This document shows positions 7,959-16,031 of a stretch of DNA of 54,297 bases, piece after piece. A model generated the notes under the pieces. That model searched no databases, was not told the origin of the DNA, and saw only the letters and a list, made by a program, of their open reading frames with translations. Positions within the stretch are counted from its first letter, which is position 1; each line of letters starts with the position of its first letter. A program made the translations under genes and the position numbers. This stretch comes from an uncultured Holophagaceae bacterium (GTDB taxonomy: Bacteria; Acidobacteriota; Holophagae; Holophagales; Holophagaceae). The stretch lies in the NCBI GenBank assembly GCA_903857495.1, contig CAIOFF010000069.1:1-54297 (forward strand). The letters run 5' to 3'.

Positions 7959-8492
7959 TCAGGATTGCGGGTCCAGCTTGATTCCCGCCAGGGCCTTGGC
8001 AAGGGCCTGATTGAGGGCGGAAGGGGTGGTGGAAGTCTCGGGCTGGCAGTGGCAGGGGCCCTTGTTCCAGTTCTTGCCGCAGGTGGGGCAGAGCCCCTGG
8101 CAGTTTTCAGTGCAGAGAGGATGCATGGGCGCCTGGAGCTCGAACTGCTCGCGCACCAGCTCCGCCTCGTCCAGGGTGTCCTCGGGCAGGAAGACCACGT
8201 CGAGATCCTGGGAGCCCAGCGTGTGGCAGCCCCGAGCCACCAGCTCCGCATCCTTGCTGCCCAGGAACTGGCTCTCGACCGTCAGGGGCCGATCCAGGTG
8301 AGCCAGGCAGCGGCTGCAGGCGCCCTGCCACACGGCCTGACCCTTCACCTCGAGGAACACGTCGCCATCCGAAGCCAGGGCGAAGACGGACCAGGCGAGG
8401 TCCCGCAAGGACACATCCCCTTCCAGCGCCAGCTGTTCCGTGGTGCCGGTCAGGCGGAGGCCCTCCTGGGGCAGCTTGTAGAGGTGGATCAC
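7959..8492 (-). CDS. yceD: YceD family (DUF177) protein
   Basis: The 177-residue protein matches the DUF177/YceD family by position directly before rpmF and by sequence: CSRCL in the first half and a cysteine-rich tail (CTENCQGLCPTCGKNWN, CHC) that probably binds zinc. In other bacteria and plants the family is needed for 23S rRNA accumulation and ribosome assembly. The reading frame is open further upstream, but GTG 8492 overlaps the stop of the preceding pilin-like gene (GTGA) and begins a normal N-terminus, VIHLYKLPQEG, so translation is probably coupled to that gene. Confidence 0.85.
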   Translation of the reverse strand: MIHLYKLPQEGLRLTGTTEQLALEGDVSLRDLAWSVFALASDGDVFLEVKGQAVWQGACSRCLAHLDRPLTVESQFLGSKDAELVARGCHTLGSQDLDVVFLPEDTLDEAELVREQFELQAPMHPLCTENCQGLCPTCGKNWNKGPCHCQPETSTTPSALNQALAKALAGIKLDPQS

Positions 8493-8986
8493 TTCTTGGC
8501 TCCGCCGTCGGCGGGCGCACCGCCGGCCTTGGGGCCGCTCACGGGCGAGGAGCTCGTCGCACCCTGGCCAGGCGTGCGGGTGATGGGACCGGCATCCTCG
8601 GGGTTGGCCGGGTCGCCACCGCACTTCAGCTCGTAGTCGAGCCGGGTGGACTTGCCCTCGTAGGGCTGACCAAAGGGATCCTGGGCGGACATGCCCGCCT
8701 TGATGAGATTGCCCTTCACCAGGAGCGAGTTGCCGTCCACCATGGCGTCATAGCTGCCGAAATCAGGGTAGTGGCCGCTCCTGAGGTAGAACTGGTCAAG
8801 GCCCTCGGCCACGATCTTCAGGTCATCCTGGGCCTTGAGGTAGCGGGCCTGGGCCGAGTGCTTGCGATACTGGGAGAACCCCAGGGTCCCCAGCACGGCG
8901 ATGATCATCATGGCCACCAGCAGTTCCAGAAGCGAGAAGCCACGGCTCTTCAGGCGGGACTTGCGGCGGGCGGGAGCGGGGGTCAT
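8489..8986 (-). CDS. Type IV pilin/pseudopilin-like protein
   Basis: From ATG 8986 the product has 165 residues: a basic leader (ARRKSRLKSRG), the prepilin peptidase site G|FSLLELL with glutamate at position 5 of the mature protein, and a hydrophobic helix (LVAMMIIAVLG), followed by a globular domain with two glycine/proline-rich stretches at the end. This is the signature of type IV pilins and type II secretion pseudopilins. The frame is open to 9079, and a strong AAGGAGG lies just before ATG 9079/9076/9070, which would add 28-31 residues before the leader; I prefer 8986 on family grounds. It follows the PilR-like gene, and its stop overlaps the yceD start. Confidence 0.75.
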   Translation of the reverse strand: MTPAPARRKSRLKSRGFSLLELLVAMMIIAVLGTLGFSQYRKHSAQARYLKAQDDLKIVAEGLDQFYLRSGHYPDFGSYDAMVDGNSLLVKGNLIKAGMSAQDPFGQPYEGKSTRLDYELKCGGDPANPEDAGPITRTPGQGATSSSPVSGPKAGGAPADGGAKK

Positions 8987-9075
8987 GGTCGGGATCCGGG
9001 AAAAGGGCTCGGCGGTGGTGCACCCGAGCGTTCCAGTGTGCCTGGAATGGCTGAAAAAGCAAGCATTCATGGGCA

Positions 9076-10530
9076 TCATGCCTCCTTTGAGCTTTCGGTT
9101 CCCCCGGAGTCTTCCACCACCGGCGCGGGGAAGTCCCCCGGCCAGGGAAAGTCTGTGGGCAGGGCGTCCAGACCCCCCAGCTCGGCAAGCCAGTAGCGAT
9201 AGGCGCGGAAGCTCATGCCGAGCCGCTTGCCCGCCTTGGTCTTGACGCCGCCCACCTCGTCCAGGGCCCGCCGGAGGAAGTAGCCCTTCATGGCCTGGAC
9301 CCAGGCCTCCAGGTCGAAGCCCTCCGCAGGGATGGCCAGGGGCGCCCCCCGCTCCCCGGTTCCCGCCCCGCTGGCCAGGCCGAAGCCCTCGGGCAGCAGG
9401 TCCCGGGTGATGGGGCCGCCGGGATTGAGCGCCACGCAGCGCTCCATGAGGTTCTCCAGCTCCCGCACGTTGCCCGGGAACCGGTAGGTGAGCAGCTGGC
9501 CCATGGCCTCAGGGTGCAGCTGCATGGGGGCCTTGCCCAGCTTGTGGCAGAAGCGGCGGATGAAGTGCTCAGCCAGGACCGGCAGGTCCTCCGGCCGGTC
9601 CCGCAGGGGCGGCATCTGGATCTGCAGGATGTTGACCCGATAAAAGAGGTCCTCACGGAAGGCGCCGGACTCGGCCCGGGCGCGCAGGTCCCGGTTGGTG
9701 GCGGCGATGACCCGCACATCCACGGACCGCTCCTCCGTGGCGCCCAGGCGACGGACCTTCCGCTCCTGGAGCACCCGGAGCAGCTTCACCTGGAGCGGCA
9801 GCGGCAGCTCGCCGATCTCGTCCAGGAAGAGGATGCCGCCGCCCGCCTCCTCGAAGAGGCCGCGCTTCAGGGCGCTGGCCCCGGTGAAGGCGCCCTTCTC
9901 GAAGCCGAACAGCTCGCTCTCCAGCAGGGCCTCGGGCAGCGCGCCGCAGTTGATGGGTACGAAGGGTCCCTTGGCCCGGTCCGAGTAGCGATGGATGAGC
10001 CGGGCCACCACCTCCTTGCCCGTGCCGCTCTCGCCGGTGAGCAGCACCGTGGTGTCGGCCCGGGAGACCTTCCCGATGAGGGCATTGATCTTGCGCATCA
10101 TCGGGCCCACGCCCACCAGCTCGCCCAGGTCCTGGGGTGGCGGTGCCTCGGGCTCGGCCGCGGCCAGCAGCCCCTTCAAGGTGGCGATGAGGTCCTCGTG
10201 CTTGAAAGGCTTGGTGATGAAGTCCACCGCCCCCTGGTTCAGGGCCTGAACGGTGGTCTCCGTAGTGGCGTAGGCGGTCATGATGACCACCGGCGTCTCC
10301 AGAGCCTGCTCCTTCATCCAGGTGAGCAGCTCGATGCCGGAGCCATCCTTGAGCTTGAGGTCCGAGAGCACTCCGTCGAAGGTGGCCTCCCGCAGGGCCC
10401 GCTGGGCTTCCTGGATGCCCGGGGTGGCCTCGCACTGGAACCCTGCCCCCTCCAGGGCCAGGGTGAGCACCTCCCGGAGGCTGGGTTCATCCTCTACCAG
10501 CAGGATCCGTTGGGTCGAGGCAAGAGACAT
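9076..10530 (-). CDS. Sigma-54-dependent response regulator, PilR/NtrC type
   Basis: The 484-residue protein has a receiver domain (residues about 8-120, phospho-acceptor aspartate in LSDLKLKDG), an AAA+ domain (about 140-375) with Walker A GESGTGKE, the sigma-54-contacting loop GAFTGA and the [13 protein letters not shown] segment, and a C-terminal region (about 410-460) ending in an HTH-like helix pair ([19 protein letters not shown]) as in PilR. It activates sigma-54 promoters when phosphorylated. Adjacency to a prepilin gene supports a pilus role. No partner histidine kinase lies beside it; the upstream gene is divergent. Confidence 0.88.
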   Translation of the reverse strand: MSLASTQRILLVEDEPSLREVLTLALEGAGFQCEATPGIQEAQRALREATFDGVLSDLKLKDGSGIELLTWMKEQALETPVVIMTAYATTETTVQALNQGAVDFITKPFKHEDLIATLKGLLAAAEPEAPPPQDLGELVGVGPMMRKINALIGKVSRADTTVLLTGESGTGKEVVARLIHRYSDRAKGPFVPINCGALPEALLESELFGFEKGAFTGASALKRGLFEEAGGGILFLDEIGELPLPLQVKLLRVLQERKVRRLGATEERSVDVRVIAATNRDLRARAESGAFREDLFYRVNILQIQMPPLRDRPEDLPVLAEHFIRRFCHKLGKAPMQLHPEAMGQLLTYRFPGNVRELENLMERCVALNPGGPITRDLLPEGFGLASGAGTGERGAPLAIPAEGFDLEAWVQAMKGYFLRRALDEVGGVKTKAGKRLGMSFRAYRYWLAELGGLDALPTDFPWPGDFPAPVVEDSGGTESSKEA

Positions 10531-10627
10531 GGCAACCTGTGAGTGGGACGCGCTGGATCAGCCATCCTATCCTGAACCCATCTCCGGCCCGCATCCATTC
10601 CGAAGTCAAGCCCTCCCCTGGAGTCCT

Positions 10628-11731
10628 GTGAAACACGTCGTGTTCGCCCACCGGAAGCTGTCCTTCGGGGGCGGCGAGCGGGTGCTCATCGAGCAGGTGG
10701 CGGCGCTGGCCGAGCTGCCCGTCAAGGTGACCGTGCTCTTCCGGAAGGAGCCGGGCAGGCGGGACATCGAGCCGGAGCTGCGGGCCCGGAACCCGAACGT
10801 GGCGGAAGTGGTCCACCTGCCCGGAGCCCTGGGCGCCTTCCGCTGGCTCTGGCGGACCCAGCCCAACCTGCTGGTACTCTGCAACCACAAGGGGGTGCAG
10901 CGGGCCCTGCCCTGGCTGGCCCGGCTGGGCCTACGGCTGCCCACGGTGCTCACCCTCCACGAGCACTACGAGCGCCACCTGCGCAAGTACCGGGGCGTCC
11001 GTAACCTCGTGGACCGCTGGCTCTGCACCTACGACTTCACGGCCGCGGTCCGGGAGCACCTCAGCGGCGCCCCCTGCAGCATCATCCACCCCCTCTATCC
11101 GCGGCCCGAGGCGGCCGCCACCACCCTGGCGGAGCGGCAGGCTGCCCGGCGGCAGCTGGGTCTGCCCGAGGACGCCACCGTGGTGGGCTACGTGGGGCAG
11201 ATTGACGCCCGCAAGGATCCCCTGGGCGTGGTCCGCTTCGCCGAGGCTCTCGGCCCGGTCCACCTGCTCTTCGCGGGGCGGGAGGACACCGCCACCGCAG
11301 CCGACCTGGCGACCCGCCTGGCGACCTCACCCCTGCGGAACCGCACCCTGCGCCTGGGGCCCCAGGCCGACCTCGGCCCCGCCTTTGCCGCCCTCGACCT
11401 CTATGTGATGACCAGCAAGAACGAAGGCTTCTTCCCCCTGGCCCTCATCGAGGCCCTGGAGCGCGGTGTGCCCGTGCTGGCGCCCAGCGTCGGCGGCATC
11501 GGCACCGTCGTCCGGGACGGCGAGGGGGCCTTCCTCATCCCCAAGCCCGATGACCGACACCCCATCGACGAGGCCCTGCTGGTGGCCGCCGCGGACCGCC
11601 TCAGGCCGCTGCTGGCCGACCCCGCGGCCTGGGAGGACCAGCGCCGACAGGCCCACGCCTTTGGCACCGCCCTCACCCGCGGCTATGACGCCGCCGCGGC
11701 CTTCCGCGAGGCGGTGGCGCCATGGCTGTGA
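10628..11731 (+). CDS. Glycosyltransferase family 4
   Basis: A 367-residue GT4 (GT-B fold) enzyme. The N-terminal half has the nucleotide-sugar transferase start VFAHRKLSFGGGERV; the C-terminal half has VGYVGQIDARKDP and the E-x7-E pattern in SKNEGFFPLALIEALERG. It transfers a sugar from a nucleotide donor, here probably to the lipopolysaccharide core, given the GT9 gene and hldD downstream. The frame opens far upstream but GTG 10628, with GGAG four bases before it, gives the family N-terminus. Its stop TGA (11729-11731) overlaps a GTG at 11728 that begins the first copy of the GT9 5' repeat. Confidence 0.88.
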   Translation: MKHVVFAHRKLSFGGGERVLIEQVAALAELPVKVTVLFRKEPGRRDIEPELRARNPNVAEVVHLPGALGAFRWLWRTQPNLLVLCNHKGVQRALPWLARLGLRLPTVLTLHEHYERHLRKYRGVRNLVDRWLCTYDFTAAVREHLSGAPCSIIHPLYPRPEAAATTLAERQAARRQLGLPEDATVVGYVGQIDARKDPLGVVRFAEALGPVHLLFAGREDTATAADLATRLATSPLRNRTLRLGPQADLGPAFAALDLYVMTSKNEGFFPLALIEALERGVPVLAPSVGGIGTVVRDGEGAFLIPKPDDRHPIDEALLVAAADRLRPLLADPAAWEDQRRQAHAFGTALTRGYDAAAAFREAVAPWL

Positions 11732-11907
11732 CCCCCCGCCACGCGACTTGGCTGCGCTTCCCCAGGTTCGTCGGCGATGACGGGGCCCCCTCCGCGATCG
11801 CAAGCCAGAGGCGCAGCGGGAGCGAGAGGACGCGACTTGATGTCGCGTCCTCTCGGGGCGGTAGTCCGAGGCGAGCCTTGCCCGTTGCGCGCGGGAGGCG
11901 GTCGTGA
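11728..11907 (+). pseudogene. First truncated GT9 5' copy plus insert E1
   Basis: Reading from GTG 11728 gives the 17-residue GT9 start (VTPRHATWLRFPRFVGD) running into about 42 residues encoded by insert E1, rich in arginine and serine, then TGA at 11905-11907. The TGA overlaps the next GTG (GTGA). An alternative ATG at 11722 adds two residues. As a protein it is not a working glycosyltransferase. The seven synonymous differences from copies 2 and 3 suggest this copy was once the true start of a selected gene. Confidence 0.65.
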
Positions 11908-12083
11908 TCCCCCGCCACGCCACCTGGCTCCGCTTCCCGCGGTTTGTGGGCGATGACGGGGCCCCCTCCGCGATCGCAAGCCAGAGGCGCAGCGGGAGCG
12001 GGAGGACGCGACTTGATGTCGCGTCCGATCGGGGCGGTAGTCCGAGGCGAGCCTTGCCCGTTGCGCGCGGGAGGCGGTCGTGA
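11904..12083 (+). pseudogene. Second truncated GT9 5' copy plus insert E2
   Basis: Same build as the first copy: GTG 11904, 17 GT9 residues, the insert-encoded tail, and TGA at 12081-12083 overlapping the GTG of the full gene. GGGAGG at the end of E1 provides its ribosome site. Its 52-nt R part is identical to that of the full-length gene. If translated, ribosomes would be handed to the full gene by stop/start overlap. Confidence 0.65.
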
Positions 12084-13051
12084 TCCCCCGCCACGCCACC
12101 TGGCTCCGCTTCCCGCGGTTTGTGGGCGATGCCGCCATGCAGCTGCCGGTGCTGCGGCTGCTGCGGCAGCTCGGCGAGGGCCCCCTGGTGGTCTGGGGAC
12201 CGAAGACCACCGTGGGCCTGGTGGAGGACACCTGGTTCTGCGATGCCACCCTGCCCGACGTGGGCAAGCCTGGCCCCCTGGCCATGGCCCGGGTGCTGCG
12301 GGAACACAAGGCGGCCCGGAGCATCCACTTCCCGAAGTCCCTGCGCCCGGCCCTGGCGGCCTGGCTGGCACGGGTGCCCGAGCGCATCGGCGTGGACGAG
12401 AGCCTCGCCGGCCCGTTCAACACCCACAGCGGGCCCTTCTGGGACGCACCGGGTCCCTTCCTCCTGCGCTACCACGCGGTGCTGCAGCGGCGCTGGCCGG
12501 ACCTGCCCCCCATGCCCTTCGCGGACTTCGATCCGGGCGTGGCCGTGGACCTGCCCGGGCAGCCCCACCTCTGCCTCATGCCCGGGTCCACCTGGCCCTC
12601 CAAGGCCTGGCCCGTGGCCCACTACCGGACCCTGCTGCTGCGGGCCCGGGCGGAGGGCTTCGCTGTGGCGGTGCTGGGCACCCCGGACGAGGCGGCCACC
12701 TGCGCGGCGGTAGCCGGCAGCGAGGGCATCAACCTCTGCGGCCGCACCACCCTGAAGGAAGCCGCGGCCTGGATGCGGGCCGCCACGGCGGTGCTGGGCA
12801 ATGACTCGGGCCTCAGCCATCTGGCCGCCGCCTGCGGCGTCCCGGTGCTGGCCCTCTACGGCGCCACGGATCCCGGGGGCTCCACCCCCTGGGGACCCCA
12901 CAGCCGGGGGCTCCGCAAGGAGGGGGTGCCCTGCGCGCCCTGCTTCAAGCCCGCCTGCTTCACCCCGGGGCACCCCTGCCTGGAAGACATCGGACCGGAG
13001 CAGGTCTGGACCGAGCTGCTGGCGACCCTGCCGGTGCCTCCAGGTCCCTGA
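12080..13051 (+). CDS. Heptosyltransferase-like glycosyltransferase family 9
   Basis: A 323-residue GT9 enzyme. The N-terminal domain begins RHATWLRFPRFVGDAAM, the acceptor-side start typical of ADP-heptose:LPS transferases; the C-terminal domain has MPGSTWPSKAWP and the donor-binding run GNDSGLSHLAAACGVPVLAL followed by GATDPGGSTPWGP. It likely adds heptose to the inner LPS core in the cytoplasm; hldD, which makes the donor, lies 2 kb downstream. The GTG 12080 start with GGGAGG five bases upstream comes entirely from the repeat insert. Without the array the gene would have begun at 11728, overlapping the GT4 stop. Confidence 0.9.
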   Translation: MIPRHATWLRFPRFVGDAAMQLPVLRLLRQLGEGPLVVWGPKTTVGLVEDTWFCDATLPDVGKPGPLAMARVLREHKAARSIHFPKSLRPALAAWLARVPERIGVDESLAGPFNTHSGPFWDAPGPFLLRYHAVLQRRWPDLPPMPFADFDPGVAVDLPGQPHLCLMPGSTWPSKAWPVAHYRTLLLRARAEGFAVAVLGTPDEAATCAAVAGSEGINLCGRTTLKEAAAWMRAATAVLGNDSGLSHLAAACGVPVLALYGATDPGGSTPWGPHSRGLRKEGVPCAPCFKPACFTPGHPCLEDIGPEQVWTELLATLPVPPGP

Positions 13052-13114
13052 GGGCCCGCGCGAGCCGGGACTGGGGCTAGAATCGGGGAGCCCTTCTTCT
13101 GCGAGGTCATCTTG

Positions 13115-14080
13115 ATGCGCTTCCGGCACGTGCTCCCCTTCCTGGTCCCCGCCCTGCTGCTGGCCCAGGCTCCCACCATCACCTTCGACAAGACGCACCA
13201 CAACTTCGGCCGCATCACGCCGGACCGGAAGGTCGCAGCCAAGTACCACGTGACGAACACCGGCAACGCCTTCCTGAACATCACCCAGCTGCGTCCGGCC
13301 TGCGGCTGCACCTACACCATGCTGGGCAAGTGGTCCCTGGCCCCGGGCGAGGCCACGGACATCGAAGCCACCTTCGACCCCAAGGGCATGCGGGGCGCGG
13401 TGCGGAAGTCCATCACGGTGGTCTCGGACGACCCCAAGAACCAGGCGGCCAGCCTGACGCTTGAAGCGGAGGTGGTCCAGGAGATCATGCCGTCTGTGGA
13501 GACGGTCTACTTCTTCCAGGCGCCCAAGTCCACCACGACCCGCAGCGTGGTCCGCTACGCCACCGGCAACGGTGAGCCCGTGCAGATCGTGGACGTGAAG
13601 GCCCCGGGCGCGGCGTTCCTCACCTTCACCCACCGGGCAGAGGGCAAGGACCAGGTGCTGGAGGTCGTGCTGGATGGCCGCAAGGTGCCCACCGGCCAGC
13701 TGCGCGGCGTCGAGCAGGCCACGGTGCGCTTCACGAACCCTCGGCTGGCTCAGCTGGCCCTGAACATCCAGTGGGATCTGAAGCCGTCGATCCTTGCCAC
13801 CCCTGCGGAGCTGGTCTTCCAGGATGCGGCCGGGAAGGATCTGCGCCAGAAGCTGAACCTCAAGCAGGCCGACGGCCGGGCCTTCCGCGTGACCTCCGCC
13901 CAGCCCTCCCTGGCAGGCATGCGGGTGGAGGGCCTGAACCAGAAGGCCGGCGCCCAGGACCTGACCGTGGTCCTGCCCGCCTCCCTCAAGCCCGGCCGCT
14001 ACAACGAGCTGCTGGTGCTGGCCACGGACGATCCCGATCAGCCCGAGTTGACGGTTCGCGTCGTCGCCATCCTAAAATAG
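13115..14080 (+). CDS. Secreted DUF1573-domain protein
   Basis: The 321-residue product starts with a signal peptide (RFRHVLPFLVPALLLAQA, cleavage near residue 18) and continues with an immunoglobulin-like DUF1573 domain: HNFGRI, NTGNAFLNI and the hallmark PACGCT near residue 65. A second similar region may follow, ending in a repeat-like C-terminal part. Such domains bind at the cell surface or periplasm, but no enzymatic role is known to me. ATG 13115 is preceded by GAGG at 8 nt; a TTG one codon earlier is unlikely. It is separated from the GT9 gene by 63 nt. Confidence 0.8.
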   Translation: MRFRHVLPFLVPALLLAQAPTITFDKTHHNFGRITPDRKVAAKYHVTNTGNAFLNITQLRPACGCTYTMLGKWSLAPGEATDIEATFDPKGMRGAVRKSITVVSDDPKNQAASLTLEAEVVQEIMPSVETVYFFQAPKSTTTRSVVRYATGNGEPVQIVDVKAPGAAFLTFTHRAEGKDQVLEVVLDGRKVPTGQLRGVEQATVRFTNPRLAQLALNIQWDLKPSILATPAELVFQDAAGKDLRQKLNLKQADGRAFRVTSAQPSLAGMRVEGLNQKAGAQDLTVVLPASLKPGRYNELLVLATDDPDQPELTVRVVAILK

Positions 14081-14103
14081 CCCCCCCGGGTTAGCCTGGA
14101 GGG

Positions 14104-15054
14104 ATGCCGCAATCCCAGCGTTCCCACCTGACCGCCGTCCTGGCCCTCGCGGCCATCGCGCTGGTGTGGGCGGGCGGCTTTCCGGCGGCCAAGTATTCCC
14201 TGCAGGCGGGTCTGTCCGTCGGCGCCCTGCTGAGCATCCGCTTCGCCATCGGCGCCGCCGGGCTGGGCTTCATGCTGCTGCTCCTGAAGATCCCCATCCG
14301 CCGGCAGGACGCCCTGGATGGGCTCTGGCTGGGCCTGATCCTGGTCACCCTGTTCTGGCTCCAGACCGACGGCCTGCGCTTCACCAGCACCTCGAAGTCC
14401 GGCTTCATCACCGGCCTCTACGTGATCTTCACGCCCATCGTGGCCCTGCTGGTGGGCGATCGGCTGCGGCTCTTCCATGGCCTGGGCGCCCTGGTGGCCC
14501 TGGCCGGCCTGACCCTCCTGGTGCGCGAGCCCGGCGCCGCCTGGGGCGGCTGGAACCGGGGCGACTCGGAGACCCTGCTGGCGGCCATCCTCTGCGGCTT
14601 CCACATCGTCATGACCGGACACTTCTCCCGCCGGTCCTCGGGCTGGGTGCTGGCCTTCATGCAGGTGGCCGTGACCGGGGCCGTGTCCCTGGTCATCACC
14701 CTCGCCCTGCCCACCCCCTACGGCTTCCAGAGCGCCGGCCCGGCCCTCGCGCAGCCAGGCACCTGGGTGGCCCTTGGCTTCATGGGGTTGCTGGCGACGA
14801 CCCTGGCCTTCTACGTGCAGAGCACCTTCCAGTCGCGGGTGGGCGCCACGGAGTGCGGCGTGATCTTCTCCATGGAACCCGTCTGGACGGCGCTGCTGGC
14901 CATCAGCGGCTGGGTGCCGGGCATCCGGGAGCACCTCAGCCCGGTCCAGTTCCTGGGGGGCGGCCTCATCCTCGCGGCCACTTTCGTGGCGGAGCTGGGT
15001 CCGAGGCTGCTGCGCAAGGCCGCGGCCACCGAGACCGAGGAGCCCATCGGATAG
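14104..15054 (+). CDS. EamA-family (DMT superfamily) transporter
   Basis: A 316-residue inner-membrane protein with ten predicted hydrophobic helices in two related halves, as in the drug/metabolite transporter superfamily. Motifs include LVWAGGFPAAKYSL in helix 1 and the second-half segment FYVQSTFQSRVGATECGVIF then SMEPVWTALLA. Substrates of such carriers range from amino acids to nucleotide sugars; the sequence does not tell. GGAGGG lies right at the ATG, giving a very short spacing. It sits 23 nt after the DUF1573 gene and 31 nt before hldD, probably in the same transcript. Confidence 0.85.
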   Translation: MPQSQRSHLTAVLALAAIALVWAGGFPAAKYSLQAGLSVGALLSIRFAIGAAGLGFMLLLLKIPIRRQDALDGLWLGLILVTLFWLQTDGLRFTSTSKSGFITGLYVIFTPIVALLVGDRLRLFHGLGALVALAGLTLLVREPGAAWGGWNRGDSETLLAAILCGFHIVMTGHFSRRSSGWVLAFMQVAVTGAVSLVITLALPTPYGFQSAGPALAQPGTWVALGFMGLLATTLAFYVQSTFQSRVGATECGVIFSMEPVWTALLAISGWVPGIREHLSPVQFLGGGLILAATFVAELGPRLLRKAAATETEEPIG

Positions 15055-15085
15055 CCGCTATCCTGGTTGTGACAGAGGAGTCTTC

Positions 15086-16024
15086 ATGTTCATCGTCACG
15101 GGCGGCGCGGGATTCGTGGGCAGCAACCTGGTGCGGGAGCTGAACCGGCGCGGGCACACCGACATCCTCCTGGTGGACAACCTCACCCGGGGCGAGAAGT
15201 CCCGGAACCTGGCGGATCTGACGATCTCCGACTACATGGACAAGCGGGAGTTCCGCGCCCGGCTCGACGCCTTCACGCTAGACCTGAACCCGGAGGCCGT
15301 GTTCCACAACGGCGCCTGCTCGGACACCATGGAGGCCGACGGCCGCTACATGATGGAGAACAACTTCGGGGACTCCCGGGCCCTGCTCCACTGGTGCCTG
15401 GCCCGGAAGGTGCCGCTGGTCTACGCGAGCAGCGCGGCCACCTACGGCGCGAGCTCGGACTTCGAGCCGGTGCCGAGGAACGAAGGCCCCCTGAACGTCT
15501 ACGGCTACTCGAAGCTGGCCTTCGACCAGCACGTGCGCAGCCTGATGCCCGCCATCCAGAGTCCCGTGGTGGGCCTGCGCTACTTCAACGTGTTCGGCCC
15601 CCGGGAGCACCACAAGGGCCGCATGATGTCCGTGCTCCACCAGCTGCTGCGCCAGCTCAAGGAGGAGGGCGCCTGCCGCCTCTTCCGCGGCACCGAGGGC
15701 TACGGGGACGGTGAGCAGCAGCGGGACTTCATCTTTGTCGGCGACATCGTTGCCATCAACCTCCACTTCGGTGCCGGGGGCATGGCCAAGGCCATCGTGA
15801 ACGCAGGCACCGGCCGGGCCCGCAGCTTCAACGACATCGCGAAGACCCTCATCGCCCACCTGGGCCGGGGCCGCATCGACTACATCCCCTTCCCCGACGA
15901 GCTGCGCGGCAAGTATCAGAGCTTCACCCAGGCCGATGTCCGCAGCCTGCGCGCGGCCGGGTACACCGCCCCCTTCACCGAGCTCGAAGCCGGCATTGCC
16001 GCGACCCTGGCCGAGCTCAGCTAG
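15086..16024 (+). CDS. hldD: ADP-L-glycero-D-manno-heptose 6-epimerase
   Basis: HldD (RfaD) converts ADP-D-glycero-D-manno-heptose to the L,D form used for LPS inner-core synthesis, with bound NADP. The 312-residue protein begins with the Rossmann motif GGAGFVGSN, has the extended SDR catalytic set (SSAATYG and YGYSK), and contains the HldD-specific stretches NGACSDTMEADG and YFNVFGPREHHKG. ATG 15086 follows GAGGAG at 5 nt. Length is normal. It converges with the response-regulator gene, with only 7 nt between the two stops and no obvious terminator. Confidence 0.95.
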   Translation: MFIVTGGAGFVGSNLVRELNRRGHTDILLVDNLTRGEKSRNLADLTISDYMDKREFRARLDAFTLDLNPEAVFHNGACSDTMEADGRYMMENNFGDSRALLHWCLARKVPLVYASSAATYGASSDFEPVPRNEGPLNVYGYSKLAFDQHVRSLMPAIQSPVVGLRYFNVFGPREHHKGRMMSVLHQLLRQLKEEGACRLFRGTEGYGDGEQQRDFIFVGDIVAINLHFGAGGMAKAIVNAGTGRARSFNDIAKTLIAHLGRGRIDYIPFPDELRGKYQSFTQADVRSLRAAGYTAPFTELEAGIAATLAELS

Positions 16025-16031
16025 GACTCGC

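Larger units (their letters stand above)
11728..12131 (+). repeat. 176-bp tandem array at a glycosyltransferase gene start
   Basis: Structure R-E-R-E-R. R is the first 52 nt of the GT9 gene (starts at GTG 11728, 11904 and 12080, exactly 176 nt apart); E is a 124-nt insert present after the first two R copies. E1 and E2 differ at only three positions or so. E contains GCGATCGC (11794-11801), a hairpin with 14-bp arms and a TTGAT loop (11823-11836 and 11842-11855; weaker in E2), and ends GGGAGGCGGTC directly before the next GTG. R2 and R3 are identical, whereas R1 differs at eight bases, seven of them synonymous. Confidence 0.9.

Noticed and set aside
11728-12131. CRISPR-like regular array
   Set aside because: The repeated part is the start of a gene and the intervening inserts are nearly identical, not unique spacers; there are only three repeats and no cas genes.
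11673-12423. Minus-strand open frames of 230-250 codons across the 176-bp array
   Set aside because: They are antisense to the GT4/GT9 genes and their apparent internal protein repeats come only from the DNA tandem repeat.
11327-13633. 768-codon minus-strand open frame
   Set aside because: Spans several plus-strand genes and the repeat array; no family features.
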